Of a stretch of 64,000 nt of DNA, positions 39,871 to 50,185 are shown in pieces. The notes under the pieces are model-generated. The model ran no database searches, was not told the origin of the DNA, and saw only the letters and a program-made list of their open reading frames with translations. Positions within the stretch are counted from its first letter, which is position 1. The number at the start of each line of letters is the position of its first letter. This stretch comes from Sabellastarte sp. h YS-2021. Taxonomy: Eukaryota > Annelida > Polychaeta > Sabellida > Sabellidae. The stretch is from positions 67,985,603-68,049,602 of the forward strand of contig OZ024929.1 in assembly GCA_964017235.1 (NCBI GenBank), given 5' to 3'. Position numbers and translations under genes: made by a program.

Positions 39871-42198
39871 ATCCCTATGTGTTGACGGGGAACCAGTCTA
39901 CTTTAAGAATAAAGAGACTGGTATCGCCTACAATAACCTTTCTTATCAATACTGCATTCTTTTTCAGGTCATAAGGCGGGGGTAAATACCCGCAAAACTG
40001 TTCTTTGCATTTTAACGAAATTTTTCCGGGATGTGAACTAGTTAGTACCAGTGCTGAACAACAAAAAGAATACATCAGTAATGTCTGCCATGTATTGGGA
40101 AATTTCGATCGTTATTTTAATTATTTATATGCATTTTGTACGCATTCAAAATATTTTTATCATATATTATGGGATTTATAACATAAATATTGCCAATTAA
40201 GACTTAAAAATATTTTTTGGAAGACAATATAGTCTTCAGAAGTTAAGACGTGTTTTGGGTGATAATAGAAAATTGACAACATTTAAAGTGATGCACATTT
40301 ATTGTTTATCACAAATGTTGTTTAATTATTATGCAATATCATTACATAGTAAAAGGGGGATATTGTGTCAAAATATGCATCAAATGTGATAACTAAAATA
40401 TTTTTATTTAATTTCTTCTTGATCATTGCTAGGTGTAACTATACGGAAGCCTAGAACCCAAAATGGTGAGCGATACCTGACCCTTTATTGCAAAGTGGTC
40501 ACCCAGTGGGCAAACTTACATCATTTAGACATCAAAATGACAACGGACCCGATGTCAATAAACTGTCTTTTTTTTATTTGGTTTGAAAGTTCTAATGACA
40601 TCATTTTCACGACATCAAAATGACATCATTATCATGACATCAAACAGACATTATTTTCAAGATATAAAAATGACATCCTTTTTGGGAACTCTAAATGACA
40701 TATATTATATCAAAAATAAATTTTTATGACATCCAAACCGGAAGTAATTTAAAGTTTCAAATCCACCCAAAAATATGTATGTCGTTTTGGGAACAGTTTC
40801 ATCACAATAGGAAAGCTTCCCCAATGACATATACAGAAAAAATATATCACAATGAAGAAAACAGTGTTATATTGTTAATCTTCTTGAATGATATATTTTC
40901 ATATGTCTGATGAGGGATGTTTTTTACTTTTATTATCCACTATTCTATACGATTTATGGGTTCAATAGTATGAATATTTGATGAGAGAATGTGAAAAAGG
41001 ATGTCAGAAAGCATCATGGGTACCAGTGAATATAACAACTGCGATTTTAACCTGCAATATCTCAATCATTTCTGCATGAATTTTGATGTAACAAACATGA
41101 GTAGAAGCACCGTAAGAAGACCTTTCTCATGATATATAACATATTTGTAGGTAACACAGTTTCTGAGATATTGGTGAAAAACCGGAAGTGATTGAGGCGA
41201 CATTGTATACAAATGAAATATATCCCACTCCGTATAACTCTCTATACTGGTCAAATACAATGTGTGGTGGATAATAAATTAAATTTTAAATTAATTAAAT
41301 TTTGTTCAAATAACATAAAACTAAATTATTAAATAAGGAATTGTGTATAATAAAGAATTGGCATGAGTTTCCCAGTGGTACCTACAGAGAGTGATAAACA
41401 GGAATGTGAATAAAAATTTATTGGTACTTTTAGTACACTTCATACACAGCAATTACACAACAAAACATCAGTGCCACTACATCTCAAATTCACTTTATCA
41501 TACATGTCCTTGATCTAAGGGGGTGTTCCTGTCATATACATTTTTATATTTACTTATTCAAAAAGTGGGGTGGTTTGTAGTACTGCAAATTTGTCTGCCA
41601 CTGATGTCGTTTTTGTAAATTTTCAGTAGTAAGTAAAATCTGCTCTTAGTGAAATCATGATTATGGAAGTGATCAAAATTCTTTTCAGTGATTAATGATT
41701 AATCGACTGGGATTGACTGACAATTGGGATTGATGTTACACATAAATATATAACTCAAACAGACTGTATGTTAAATATGAGAAATAAGTGTTAATAATGA
41801 CATCAAAATGATGTGTCAAGAAATGTTAAAACTGTTAGAAAAGTGAAAAAACATCTATGAACTTCATGATATGTTACAGTGACATTATTGAGCCAAAGAG
41901 AAAAAATATAGGGGAAGTTTGAAGAAGTCAAAAAGAAGTCACAAAAATTGCCAACTTATGGGGTACATTAATCTATCCTCTGATGGCACAATGACATCAA
42001 TATGATGTGGAGAGAAAAACATCAGATTTTGCACAATTAAATGATGTCAAACTGACATCACATGTAATGACCAACAGGTCTGTTTCCATCAAATAATGTC
42101 TAGATATCATTATGCTATCAAAATGACATCAGGTCCCAGTTTAGACCAATCATTGATATCGAAATGATGTCTTGAGCCTAGTGGGCAGGAACCAGACT
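39871..42198. mobile_element. family A TIR element, copy 2, with a nested element
   Basis: The left end is ATCCCTATGTG..GGGGAACCAGTC. The right half (GAGCGATACCTGACCCTTTATTG) breaks at 40500 and its last bases (GGAACCAGACT) continue at 42188. The intervening 40502-42186 is therefore a later insertion. The core shows the same ATCTCGATCGTTATTTTAATTA and GGTGATAATAGAAAATTGACA phrases as the other copies. No transposase. Confidence 0.75.
40502..42186. mobile_element. unclassified element rich in TGACATCA words
   Basis: Starts CCCAGTGGGCAAAC, ends GCCTAGTGGGC and is nested in the right end of a family A element. About 200 bp at each end carry many copies of the 8-mer TGACATCA/TGATGTCA in both orientations (e.g. 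40595-40690 and 41985-42170). The centre is AT-rich with no credible gene. A similar sequence starts CCCAGCAGGCA at 53998. Subterminal repetition of a short word is usual for DNA transposons whose transposase binds it. Confidence 0.6.
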
Positions 42199-42991
42199 AT
42201 CCCTATGTGCCTCTTAGCATTGTAGACAGGGAACCAGTCAACCTAAGGGACTGGTATCGCCCACGATGACCTCTTATTAATCCTGCATTCTTTATCACGT
42301 CGTGAGGCGGTGCTTTTTCCCATGAAACAGTTCTTTGCAATATTTTAACTGCATTTTCCGGGATGTGAACTAGTAAGTACCATTGCTGAATAACCAAAAA
42401 TTGCTATCCATCATGTCATCATGTATTGGGAAATCTCGATCGTTATTTTAATTATTTATATACATTTTGTATGTATTTAAAATATTTTAAACATATATTA
42501 TTGGACTTATAACATCAAATATTGCGAATTAAGCTAAAAAAATTGTAGGATGACAATAATCTTTAGAAGCAAATACATGTTTTGGGTGACAGTAATTCTA
42601 TTTAACACAGACCTGTGCCACATTTTCAATCAAAACATCTTTTGGGTGATAATAGAAGATAGACAACACTTAAACTGGTGCACATTTCTTATCACAAATG
42701 TTTTGTTATTATAAGATGTTACACAATAAAAGGGGAATATTGCATAAGTAATATCTCCCATGTATCGGGAAATCTCGATCATTATTTTAATTATTTATAT
42801 GCATTTTGTATGCATTCAAAATAGTTTTACCATATATTATGGGACTTATAACATAAATATTGCTAATTAGACTTAAAAATATTTTTGGAAAGACAATATA
42901 GTCTTCAGAAGTTAAGATGTATTTTGGGTGATAATAGAAGATTGACACCAAGAAAAGGGATACAGATTTTTTGTTTATCACAAATGTTGGT

Positions 42992-43007
42992 TAATTATTA
43001 TATGCAG
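42992..43007. repeat. 16-bp target duplication, left
   Basis: TAATTATTATATGCAG, repeated exactly at 47313-47328. The related family A copy at about 40324-40340 has a single TTAATTATTATGCAA there, which serves as the empty site. Confidence 0.88.
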
Positions 43008-43065
43008 AGAAGAAAGAAGAGGTGACTGCTGAGTGCAATACAGTCAGGATAATAGCCATAAATCT

Positions 43066-43866
43066 TCACACAAATTGGTTGATGCCAATAGGGGATAGAG
43101 AGTGCAATTTAAATATCCAACACAACTCAATACGTCTTCTCTTGGAAGTGTTGTCAGATTCAAATTTAGGTGTGCACCACTCTAACACAGAGAACTGCAT
43201 ATGTTTCTGGCTGTGTCCATCACTAGAGAAGTGACGTGATACTGGGGTTGATTTTTTGCTGTCCTTAGAGACTGATGATTTATGCTCATACATTCTCATT
43301 CTAAATGCTCTACATGTTTCCCCCACATAGTGTTTGTTACATTTAGTGCAAGAAATCAGATATATGATATTTGATAATTCACAGGTGATGTGTTTTGGTA
43401 AGTCTATAGGTTGATATGACTTTTTAGTGAAGTTACAAGTAATACTGTCCATTTTCTTAATGAGAGGGCAGTATTTACACCTACCTAGTCTTGTGCAAAC
43501 TGGTGTATGTGGTTTTTTCTCCATTTGGTTCATGAAATCAATAATACTTTGGCTTATTTGTGGGTCATCTGTATAATTATCTGTCTTATCTCTGCTGAAG
43601 AATTCCATTAGTTCCAGTCTTCTATGGAATTCTTTGAAATCTAACCAAATTTGAGATTTGTCAGGTTGTCCAGGGGTGGGACAAAATGTAAGACCTTTTT
43701 CTAGGGCTTTGATTTGGTATTGATCTAATGAAATGTCAGAGATATTGATAACAGTATGACCAATGTAACTTTCAAACTTGGTATTCTTTGGTAAGATACC
43801 AGGTTGTGAATGTTTTGCCTCATTTCTGAGGGTTTCCAAGAAGTTTGGACACTCAATGCTGGACAT
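43066..43866 (-). CDS. Penelope-like protein segment with GIY-YIG endonuclease, RT deleted
   Basis: A 266-aa protein. LEKGLTFCPTPGQPDKSQIWLDFKEFHRRLELMEFF is the segment that normally precedes the RT in Penelope-like elements. About 50 residues later the protein is already in the C-terminal part: CTRLGRCKYCPLI, then SNIIYLISCTKCNKHYVGETCRAFRMRMYEHKSS, with GIY-YIG motifs (IYLI..YVGET) and catalytic-type Arg and downstream residues. The join replaces about 400 residues of RT without breaking the frame. The start at 43866 is the first Met. The frame is open throughout, unlike the RT-bearing relative at 56-57 kb, suggesting selection or recent age. Nicking DNA for insertion is the family role. 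Confidence 0.82.
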   Translation of the reverse strand: MSSIECPNFLETLRNEAKHSQPGILPKNTKFESYIGHTVINISDISLDQYQIKALEKGLTFCPTPGQPDKSQIWLDFKEFHRRLELMEFFSRDKTDNYTDDPQISQSIIDFMNQMEKKPHTPVCTRLGRCKYCPLIKKMDSITCNFTKKSYQPIDLPKHITCELSNIIYLISCTKCNKHYVGETCRAFRMRMYEHKSSVSKDSKKSTPVSRHFSSDGHSQKHMQFSVLEWCTPKFESDNTSKRRRIELCWIFKLHSLSPIGINQFV

Positions 43867-43979
43867 TACTTAAGGGAGTATATCCAATGGTAAGTTGATA
43901 TATTAGGACCTCTTTGCATCCTTAAGGTAGTTTTCACAAGCTGGTGGTGTACCACTTGCAGAACCAGCTGTTAGGTGGT

Positions 43980-44474
43980 TTAACCGGTTACTGGAAGTGG
44001 TTTGAAGTGGTATGGGGTACCAGCAATTTGGTGGTAGGAAAATTGCTTTTCAATATTTCTGGTGCCGTTAATATTGAATTTGAAGTCTAGACTGGTTGGG
44101 TAAAGGTTTTTGGCTAGTTTACCCTCCATAACTTTAATGGTGGATGCAAGGGAGAGTTTCTTTTTGTGAAGGGTCTTGAGTCTCAAGTAGATTGGCTTGG
44201 ACAGTTCTGGATAAGTATCCCTGGAATTTGTCGGGTTGGTCTTAGATTTGGGCTCTGTATGGTTGGGAGAGCTCTGTCTAGCACGTTTCCTTGGGTTGGA
44301 AGTACCTGCTTCTAACCTAATACTGACCTCATTGAGAGTATCAAGTGTCTCTGCTGAAATTTTGCTGATAGGGACAGGTGTGTCACAGCCACTAGGTGGT
44401 TCAGAATATATATGTACTTTAGACATAGCATCACTGAATTCTGTCTGACTGGCAGTGGTTGAAGGAGCACTCAT
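43980..44474 (-). CDS. N-terminal Penelope-like ORF
   Basis: A 164-aa protein starting 12 bp beyond the palindrome edge. The N-terminal half is Ser/Thr/Pro-rich. The C-terminal half, KPIYLRLKTLHKKKLSLASTIKVMEGKLAKNLYPTSLDFKFNIN, resembles the helical N-terminal region of Penelope/Neptune proteins (a 'K..kL...l.k.r...a..i..l...l..g.iPkgl.ik' type pattern). It is separated from the GIY-YIG ORF by 113 bp with stops. An intron or frameshift between them is possible, since Penelope-like elements can keep introns. Confidence 0.55.
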   Translation of the reverse strand: MSAPSTTASQTEFSDAMSKVHIYSEPPSGCDTPVPISKISAETLDTLNEVSIRLEAGTSNPRKRARQSSPNHTEPKSKTNPTNSRDTYPELSKPIYLRLKTLHKKKLSLASTIKVMEGKLAKNLYPTSLDFKFNINGTRNIEKQFSYHQIAGTPYHFKPLPVTG

Positions 44475-44580
44475 AGTGGTAAGATACTAGAAATTCTGCT
44501 TCCTGCCACAATGTAAGACAATAAATAAATAAAGTGTGACAAATGCCTGATACAATTTGCACTTAGGTTCAATTACATTT

Positions 44581-44775
44581 CTCCCACCTCTGCGGCCGGG
44601 GATCGATCCCCGTCATGGCCGTAAGTGGGAAAGCTGGTAGTTGCTTGCCGTTGGTCGGCAGTTTACAGTACACAACCCTAGCGAACTCTATGTACTGGTT
44701 TCCTCTGCCCTTCCAACTACCCGTCGTGATATGACCTGTACAGTGCTGAAAGCGACGTAAAACCCCAAATAAATC
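44581..44775 (+). mobile_element. family B SINE (5'-truncated) in the palindrome's left arm
   Basis: Starts within the tRNA-like head (CCTCTGCGGCCGGGGATCGATCCCC, B box) and ends AGCGACGTAAAACCCCAAATAAA. It is flanked by TCAATTACATTT on both sides (about 44568-44579 and 44776-44787). The right arm carries the unoccupied site at about 47216-47228, so the SINE entered after the palindrome formed. Confidence 0.9.
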
Positions 44776-45491
44776 AATTACATTTCGACTGGTATAGTAT
44801 TGGCCAGTCTCTTCAGAGGCTTATTGTAATGGTGTAGTGGTGGTTCAGGGTCCCTAAGGTACTTTTTGGGATCCTGGTGTGTACCACCGGTGAGAACCGG
44901 CATAGAGCCGGTTCTAGAACCGGTTCCCATTTTGAGGAACCTGCAAAGTGGTGGTACAAATCTATTTAATCCAAATTGTAATTATATAGATAGGTAAGAC
45001 TGTCAATAAAGTGCTATTTAAGTCTTTTATATAAATAAAATCTATTTTTAATAATTTATATCATATAGGGAAGTAATGCCCTTTCTAAAGATATTATTTT
45101 TTAGAATATTTGTTTTTTATATATACAAATTATTTTTAGAAGTATTTATTAATTATAATATTTGTAATTATGTTTATAATAATGTTACTATATTCATGTG
45201 TGAATAAAGTACATTAAACAAACCATACCACAGTTATTTATGTGTATTATTCATTTTATTATAATTAATATTACTGTTCACTTCCTTTATATGGAAAGTT
45301 GATAGTTATTTAATCACTATAGGAATAAAAGATTTGATACCTTTCTGCAGTGATTTTTATTTGTGCATTATATATTATGCGTTTATTTAATGAATAAAGG
45401 TATTTACTGGCATATTAAATTATTTTTAATATACAAAAAATAAAGTAATAAAAACAAATATTGGTTTATTTTTTACACTGTCTAGGTCTTT

Positions 45492-45638
45492 TTAGAATTT
45501 TGATGTTCTGTATGACCATGTACATGTGCCACATATATATCTTTTTTCATTGTGGATACTATTGATATGCCTTCTAAGGCTACTTTTATTCTTGTATCCA
45601 TTGTTGCACTGTCCACATAAAAACTTTCTGTCATCCAT
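45492..45638 (-). CDS. zinc-finger miniprotein, left palindrome arm
   Basis: A 48-aa frame identical to the one in the right arm, as far as I can read. A C2H2-type finger (CGQCNNGYKNKSSLRRHINSIH) is followed by a second Cys pair (CGTCTWSYRT) cut short by the stop. It may be the start of a larger DNA-binding protein or an exon. The arm copies diverge from a common centre, so the gene is present as two mirror copies reading outward. Confidence 0.5.
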   Translation of the reverse strand: MDDRKFLCGQCNNGYKNKSSLRRHINSIHNEKRYICGTCTWSYRTSKF

Positions 45639-46364
45639 GTTGACTGGTTAAGTGTTTATGCACTATTACCAAGGTACATGGCTTAGTGACATAAATTGTG
45701 ATGTCACAAACTTAAAATTACGTATTTTGCATATGACGATATATCAATTGTTCCGTCGTACGTAACTTTATGCGTTAAAACATAAATTTGGTTATTTATG
45801 GCTATGAAAAAATTATAATTAATTATTTTCATATTTATGGTTTTATTTAATTTTAAAGCCTCTGAATAGGTATTTTGACTTTATTATGACGAATAAATTT
45901 TATTAGGGTTATGGCACGTCCAAATGGTACGTTAAATTAACCCTTTTTAACATTTATGATGTTAAAAACATGTTTTAACATCATAAATGTTAAAAAGAAT
46001 TAACCCTTTTTAACATTTATGATGTTAAAAACATGTTTTAACATCATAAATGTTAAAAAGGGTTAATTTAACGTACCATTTGGATGTGCCATAACCCTAA
46101 TAAAATTTATTCGTCATAATAAAGTCAAAATACCTATTCAGAGGCTTTAAAATTAAATAAAACCATAAATATGAAAATAATTAATTATAATTTTTTCATA
46201 GCCATAAATAACCAAATTTATGTTTTAACGCATAAAGTTACGTACGACGGAACAATTGATATATCGTCATACGCAAAATACGTAATTTTAAGTTTGTGAC
46301 ATCACAATTTATGTCACTAAGCCATGTACCTTGGTAATAGTGCATAAACACTTAACCAGTCAAC

Positions 46365-46511
46365 ATGGATGACAGAAAGTTTTTATGTGGACAGTGCAAC
46401 AATGGATACAAGAATAAAAGTAGCCTTAGAAGGCATATCAATAGTATCCACAATGAAAAAAGATATATATGTGGCACATGTACATGGTCATACAGAACAT
46501 CAAAATTCTAA
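46365..46511 (+). CDS. zinc-finger miniprotein, right palindrome arm
   Basis: Mirror copy of 45492-45638 with an intact frame, start at 46365 in CAACATGG. Finger pattern C-x2-C-x12-H-x4-H. No larger frame continues it on this strand. A role in binding the element's own DNA is possible, but expression is unproved. Confidence 0.5.
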   Translation: MDDRKFLCGQCNNGYKNKSSLRRHINSIHNEKRYICGTCTWSYRTSKF

Positions 46512-47505
46512 AAAGACCTAGACAGTGTAAAAAATAAACCAATATTTGTTTTTATTACTTTATTTTTTGTATATTAAAAAATAATTTAATATGCCAGTAA
46601 ATACCTTTGTTCATTAAATAAACGCATAATATATAATGCACAAATAAAAATCACTGCAGAAAGGTATCAAATCTTTTATTCCTATAGTGATTAAATAACT
46701 ATCAACTTTCCATATAAAGGAAGTGAACAGTAATATTAATTATAATAAAATGAATAATACACATAAATAACTGTGGTATGGTTTGTTTAATGTACTTTAT
46801 TCACACATGAATATAGTAACATTATTATAAACATAATTACAAATATTATAATTAATAAATACTTCTAAAAATAATTTGTATATATAAAAAACAAATATTC
46901 TAAAAAAGAATATCTTTAGAAAGGGCATTACTTCCCTATATGATATAAATTATTAAAAATAGATTTTATTTATATAAAAGACTTAAATAGCACTTTATTG
47001 ACAGTCTTACCTATCTATATAATTACAATTTGGATTAAATAGATTTGTACCACCACTTTGCAGGTTCCTCAAAATGGGAACCGGTTCTAGAACCGGCTCT
47101 ATGCCGGTTCTCACCGGTGGTACACACCAGGATCCCAAAAAGTACCTTAGGGACCCTGAACCACCACTACACCATTACAATAAGCCTCTGAAGAGACTGA
47201 CCAATACTATACCAGTCGAAATATAATTGAGCCTAAGTGCAAATTGTATCAGGCATTTGTCACACTTTATTTATTTATTGTCTTACATTGTGGCAGGAAG
47301 CAGAATTTCTAGTAATTATTATATGCAGTATCATTACACAGTAAAAGGGGGATATTGTGTCAAAATGTGCACCAAATGAGTTAACTTGAAATATATTATA
47401 TTTAATTTCTTCTTGATCATTCCTATGTGTAACTACGGAAACCTAGAACCCAAAATGCTGGGCGATACCTGACCCTTTATTGCAGTAGTGGTCAGGAACC
47501 AGACT

Positions 47506-47692
47506 TGTGGTTTACATAAATAAAAACTACATGCATCAATGTTGTTTGTACACACAAATTCTGGCAAATTATAGCCTTATTGGCGTGACTTTTTGTTTCA
47601 CCACTTGTAATTTTGTGTACATATGAATACATAATTAAGTTTTTATATTTACAGTAAAGATGCACCAGATGTGAGCTGCATTATACACTTCA
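47506..47692. other. short non-coding spacer
   Basis: AT-rich, nothing recognised. Confidence 0.4.
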
Positions 47693-47890
47693 GTTTTTTT
47701 TAAGCGCGAGCCTCGCTAGATCACTGGGCTATGTTAGTACTTGGATGGGTGACGCTCTCAGTTCGGGGCCAGCTGTGGGATGTATCTAAGTTGGAATTTC
47801 TTTGTGTCATGAGACTTTCGTAAATTCTAGTGCACTACTCGTGTTGCTGATGGCTTTGCGCTCGCACTAGGGGACCAAAACACCTTTTGG
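47693..47890 (+). mobile_element. 5S rRNA-derived (SINE3-like) element
   Basis: GTTAGTACTTGGATGGGTGACGCTCT (about 47734-47759) matches the box C region of 5S rRNA, preceded by a degenerate box A/IE region (GATCACTGGGCTATGTTAGT). The 5S part is incomplete (no 5' half) and passes into an unrelated tail (GGCTTTGCGCTCGCACTAGG). It is a retroposed derivative, not a 5S gene. Confidence 0.7.
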
Positions 47891-48189
47891 CCTTGTTATA
47901 TTTCAAACTAGTCACATAATGGATAAGCATGATGGCTTCTATACAAGGATTTTCCACTTCTAGTTGGTGAAAAAACGTATCCTGATTGTATCTATTAAGT
48001 TATGAAGGGAATCCGGAAAGAACTCTTGATTGTGGTTTATCCATCCATTTCTGTTTCTCATACTTTAGTTCACTGGTAACGATGTGCAAGCAAAAGGATT
48101 CTTTATAAATCTGCTGCAGACGGAAGATAAAGATCATCTTATAAAACACAAACATTGGATGTTACACAGTATTTGTATATATCAGTTTA

Positions 48190-49548
48190 TGGAAGAGTAG
48201 AAGGGCCAACACGACAAATTTTTTATCTCAATTTATCGACTTAGTATCTCAATAAATCAAGATACCCAAATTGATTTATCGATTTAGTAAATCGATGAAT
48301 CGATGTAACTATCTCAATTTATCAACTTACTAACTTGATAAATCGACTAAGTCGATAAATCAAGATACTTAAGCTGATTTGTTGAGTTACTAAGTCGATA
48401 AATCAATTTATGTATTTCAATGTTGCATAGATGTTTCACCTTGAATCTCTTCACTCAAGGTCAATTTGCTTTACCAAACAAGCCTCATTAAATTGGCCCC
48501 AAGATAAAGCACCTTAGTCATATTGACCCTTGAAAATTACTGTAGTCTCAAAAGAAAATATGATCAACAAAGATCACAAAAGTTATGTACTAGTGAACAG
48601 AAGCCATAACTTTGGCCTAAAATGTAATACATCTATAATAAAACCTTTATAGCACCAAATCTCTAACAAGCCAAATTGCCATTTTAGTGCAGGTTTTTTT
48701 CATGCAGGTTAGAGGACTTCATAAATATATCCAAATATCTTTGATATGTGTCAGTCACACATTGTCAACCGTTTGAAGAAACAAAACGTGATCATAAGGA
48801 ATCATTCACCATTGTCAGGGAAACAAGGTTACATACAATTAAGAGATTACCTGATACAGGCTTACCCAATGTACTTTTCATAAATAAATGCTAGCCCTAG
48901 AGTCTGTCATCTGATGGAGATTAAGCACAAAAACAGTATTTTTATTGCATCACTTCTTCTTGTTTTTTACTTTACGGAGAGTTTGCAGTTGCCAAGTTTT
49001 AAGTCTGCCAAATTACCGAGGGCTGATTTGGCAAAGGGCCAATATGCCCAGCTCCCTGTTGATGCATTCTTATAATGCCTGGTATCTCCTTTGGGATTAC
49101 TGGTAATCATGTGACCTGAATCTTTTGGTGGGTTCACAACAGACCATGGTCCCCTCCTTCAAGCCCTATTATGGTCCTTGATACTTATAATGCCTATGGC
49201 ACCTTAAAATTGGTATTAGCAGTTTTTCATGTGAAAACAGCTTATATCAAACCACATTGTATGAATGTTTCAGTGGAGTCATGTTTGACCTTGGACCCTA
49301 CTTTCAAGGTCTAATGTGTTCCTTCATACTTCTAATGCCCTGTACCTCCTTTTTAATTGGTCCTAGATCAATTTATCAAGTTAGTAAATCAATAAATCGA
49401 GATAACTAAGTCAATTTATTGACTTACTAAGTCAATAAATCAAGATACTTTATTGAGTTAGTAAGTCGATAAATTGAGATATTTAAGTCGATTTATCAAG
49501 TTAGCAAGATGAAAAAAATGTCATGTTGGCCCTTCCACTCTTCCATAA
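48190..49548. mobile_element. TIR element with arrays of a CGATAAATC word
   Basis: The left end, TGGAAGAGTAGAAGGGCCAACACGACA (from about 48192), and the right end, TGTCATGTTGGCCCTTCCACTCTTCCA (to about 49547), are inverted copies with few mismatches. TA stands on each side, as in Tc1/mariner-like elements. Both ends have 150-200 bp of degenerate CTAAGTCGATAAATCAAGATA repeats in both orientations. The interior (48430-49360) is non-coding. Confidence 0.7.
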
Positions 49549-50185
49549 TCAGTAATATCAGACCCATGGTTAGAGGTCTTTAAAAGAAGTCTCAGTCCTT
49601 CAACTACCATCTGACATCTGTATACGAGCTTGATACACCATGGCGATATGTCCAATTCCTTGAGCGTACAATGTAAGTTTTAAAATGTCAAAAGTTTCTC
49701 TCTCCAAATTTCGAACCATGGGAATGCGCTGATGAACTTCAACTTATTGCTATGATAACTGAATGCGACGTCCGCGGTTTAGATACGGTTGTGATTCAGT
49801 GTTGTTTCGGTAGCATGTTTGTCTGAAGGCTACCGAAGGTGAGTTGAGGTTAATGCAGGTTGACTCCTGGTGACCAAAGTTTGTTGAACTGTCATCCTAC
49901 TGTGTCACTTCAGTGGCCATTTGCCTCTAGTGTGAACGGTTTTTAAAATATCGGAAGATATGGGACGACATGGGACTCCCAGTGACACCAGTAGAAAACA
50001 TGTTTGATTGTTTATACATGTATATGCTAATGTATACAGTTTTAAATCTGTCCACTGATTTAAGTGAAACCAATTCATACTTTGCAGGGTGTATAAAAAT
50101 ATAATATTGTATAACACAATGTCAATATAACGTCAGTATAATAAAAATTTATCTATCTATAAAAGATTACCCAGATTAAAAGAGA
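49549..50185. other. non-coding, nothing recognised
   Basis: No frame with a recognisable domain and no repeat boundary seen. Confidence 0.4.

Larger units (their letters stand above)
43008..47312 (-). mobile_element. RT-less Penelope-derived element with GIY-YIG ORFs and giant palindrome
   Basis: A 4,305-bp insertion between 16-bp duplications. Read on the minus strand it begins with a 2.8-kb near-perfect palindrome (47312-44487) and then carries two ORFs: an N-terminal Penelope-like segment (44474-43980) and a segment ending in a GIY-YIG nuclease (43866-43066). The RT that normally lies between these parts is absent. Fragments of the same 3' end occur at about 53205-53290 and 53665-53735, and an RT-containing relative lies at 56210-57560. 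This looks like a non-autonomous family that keeps the endonuclease, but an isolated rearranged copy is also possible. Confidence 0.78.
44487..47312. repeat. 2.8-kb near-perfect palindrome
   Basis: Left arm 44487-46001 and right arm 46002-47312 are inverted copies, about 1.31 kb each once a SINE in the left arm is discounted. The arms begin CTAGAAATTCTGCTTCCTGCC at the left edge and end with its complement at 47312. Differences are few (e.g. ACGTCCAAATGG versus CCATTTGGATGT). The centre has two back-to-back hairpins of TTTTTAACATTTATGATGTT type (45943-45996 and 46006-46060) with an AACATGTT core. Each arm also has nested small palindromes around GGTTCTAGAACC. There is no unique spacer. Confidence 0.95.
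42199..47505. mobile_element. family A TIR element, copy 3, carrying the Penelope-derived insertion
   Basis: The left end is ATCCCTATGTG..AGGGAACCAGTCAACC..AAGGGACTGGTATCGCCCAC (42199-42260). The right end is GGGCGATACCTGACCC..GGTCAGGAACCAGACT (47460-47505). The core segment is present twice in tandem, diverged (about 42425-42560 and 42770-42910). The 43008-47312 element sits inside with a 16-bp target duplication, and copy 2 (at about 40330) shows what the uninterrupted site looks like. Confidence 0.75.

Noticed and set aside
47693-47890. Possible 5S rRNA gene
   Set aside because: Only the box C half matches 5S rRNA; the 5' half is missing and the sequence runs into a SINE tail.
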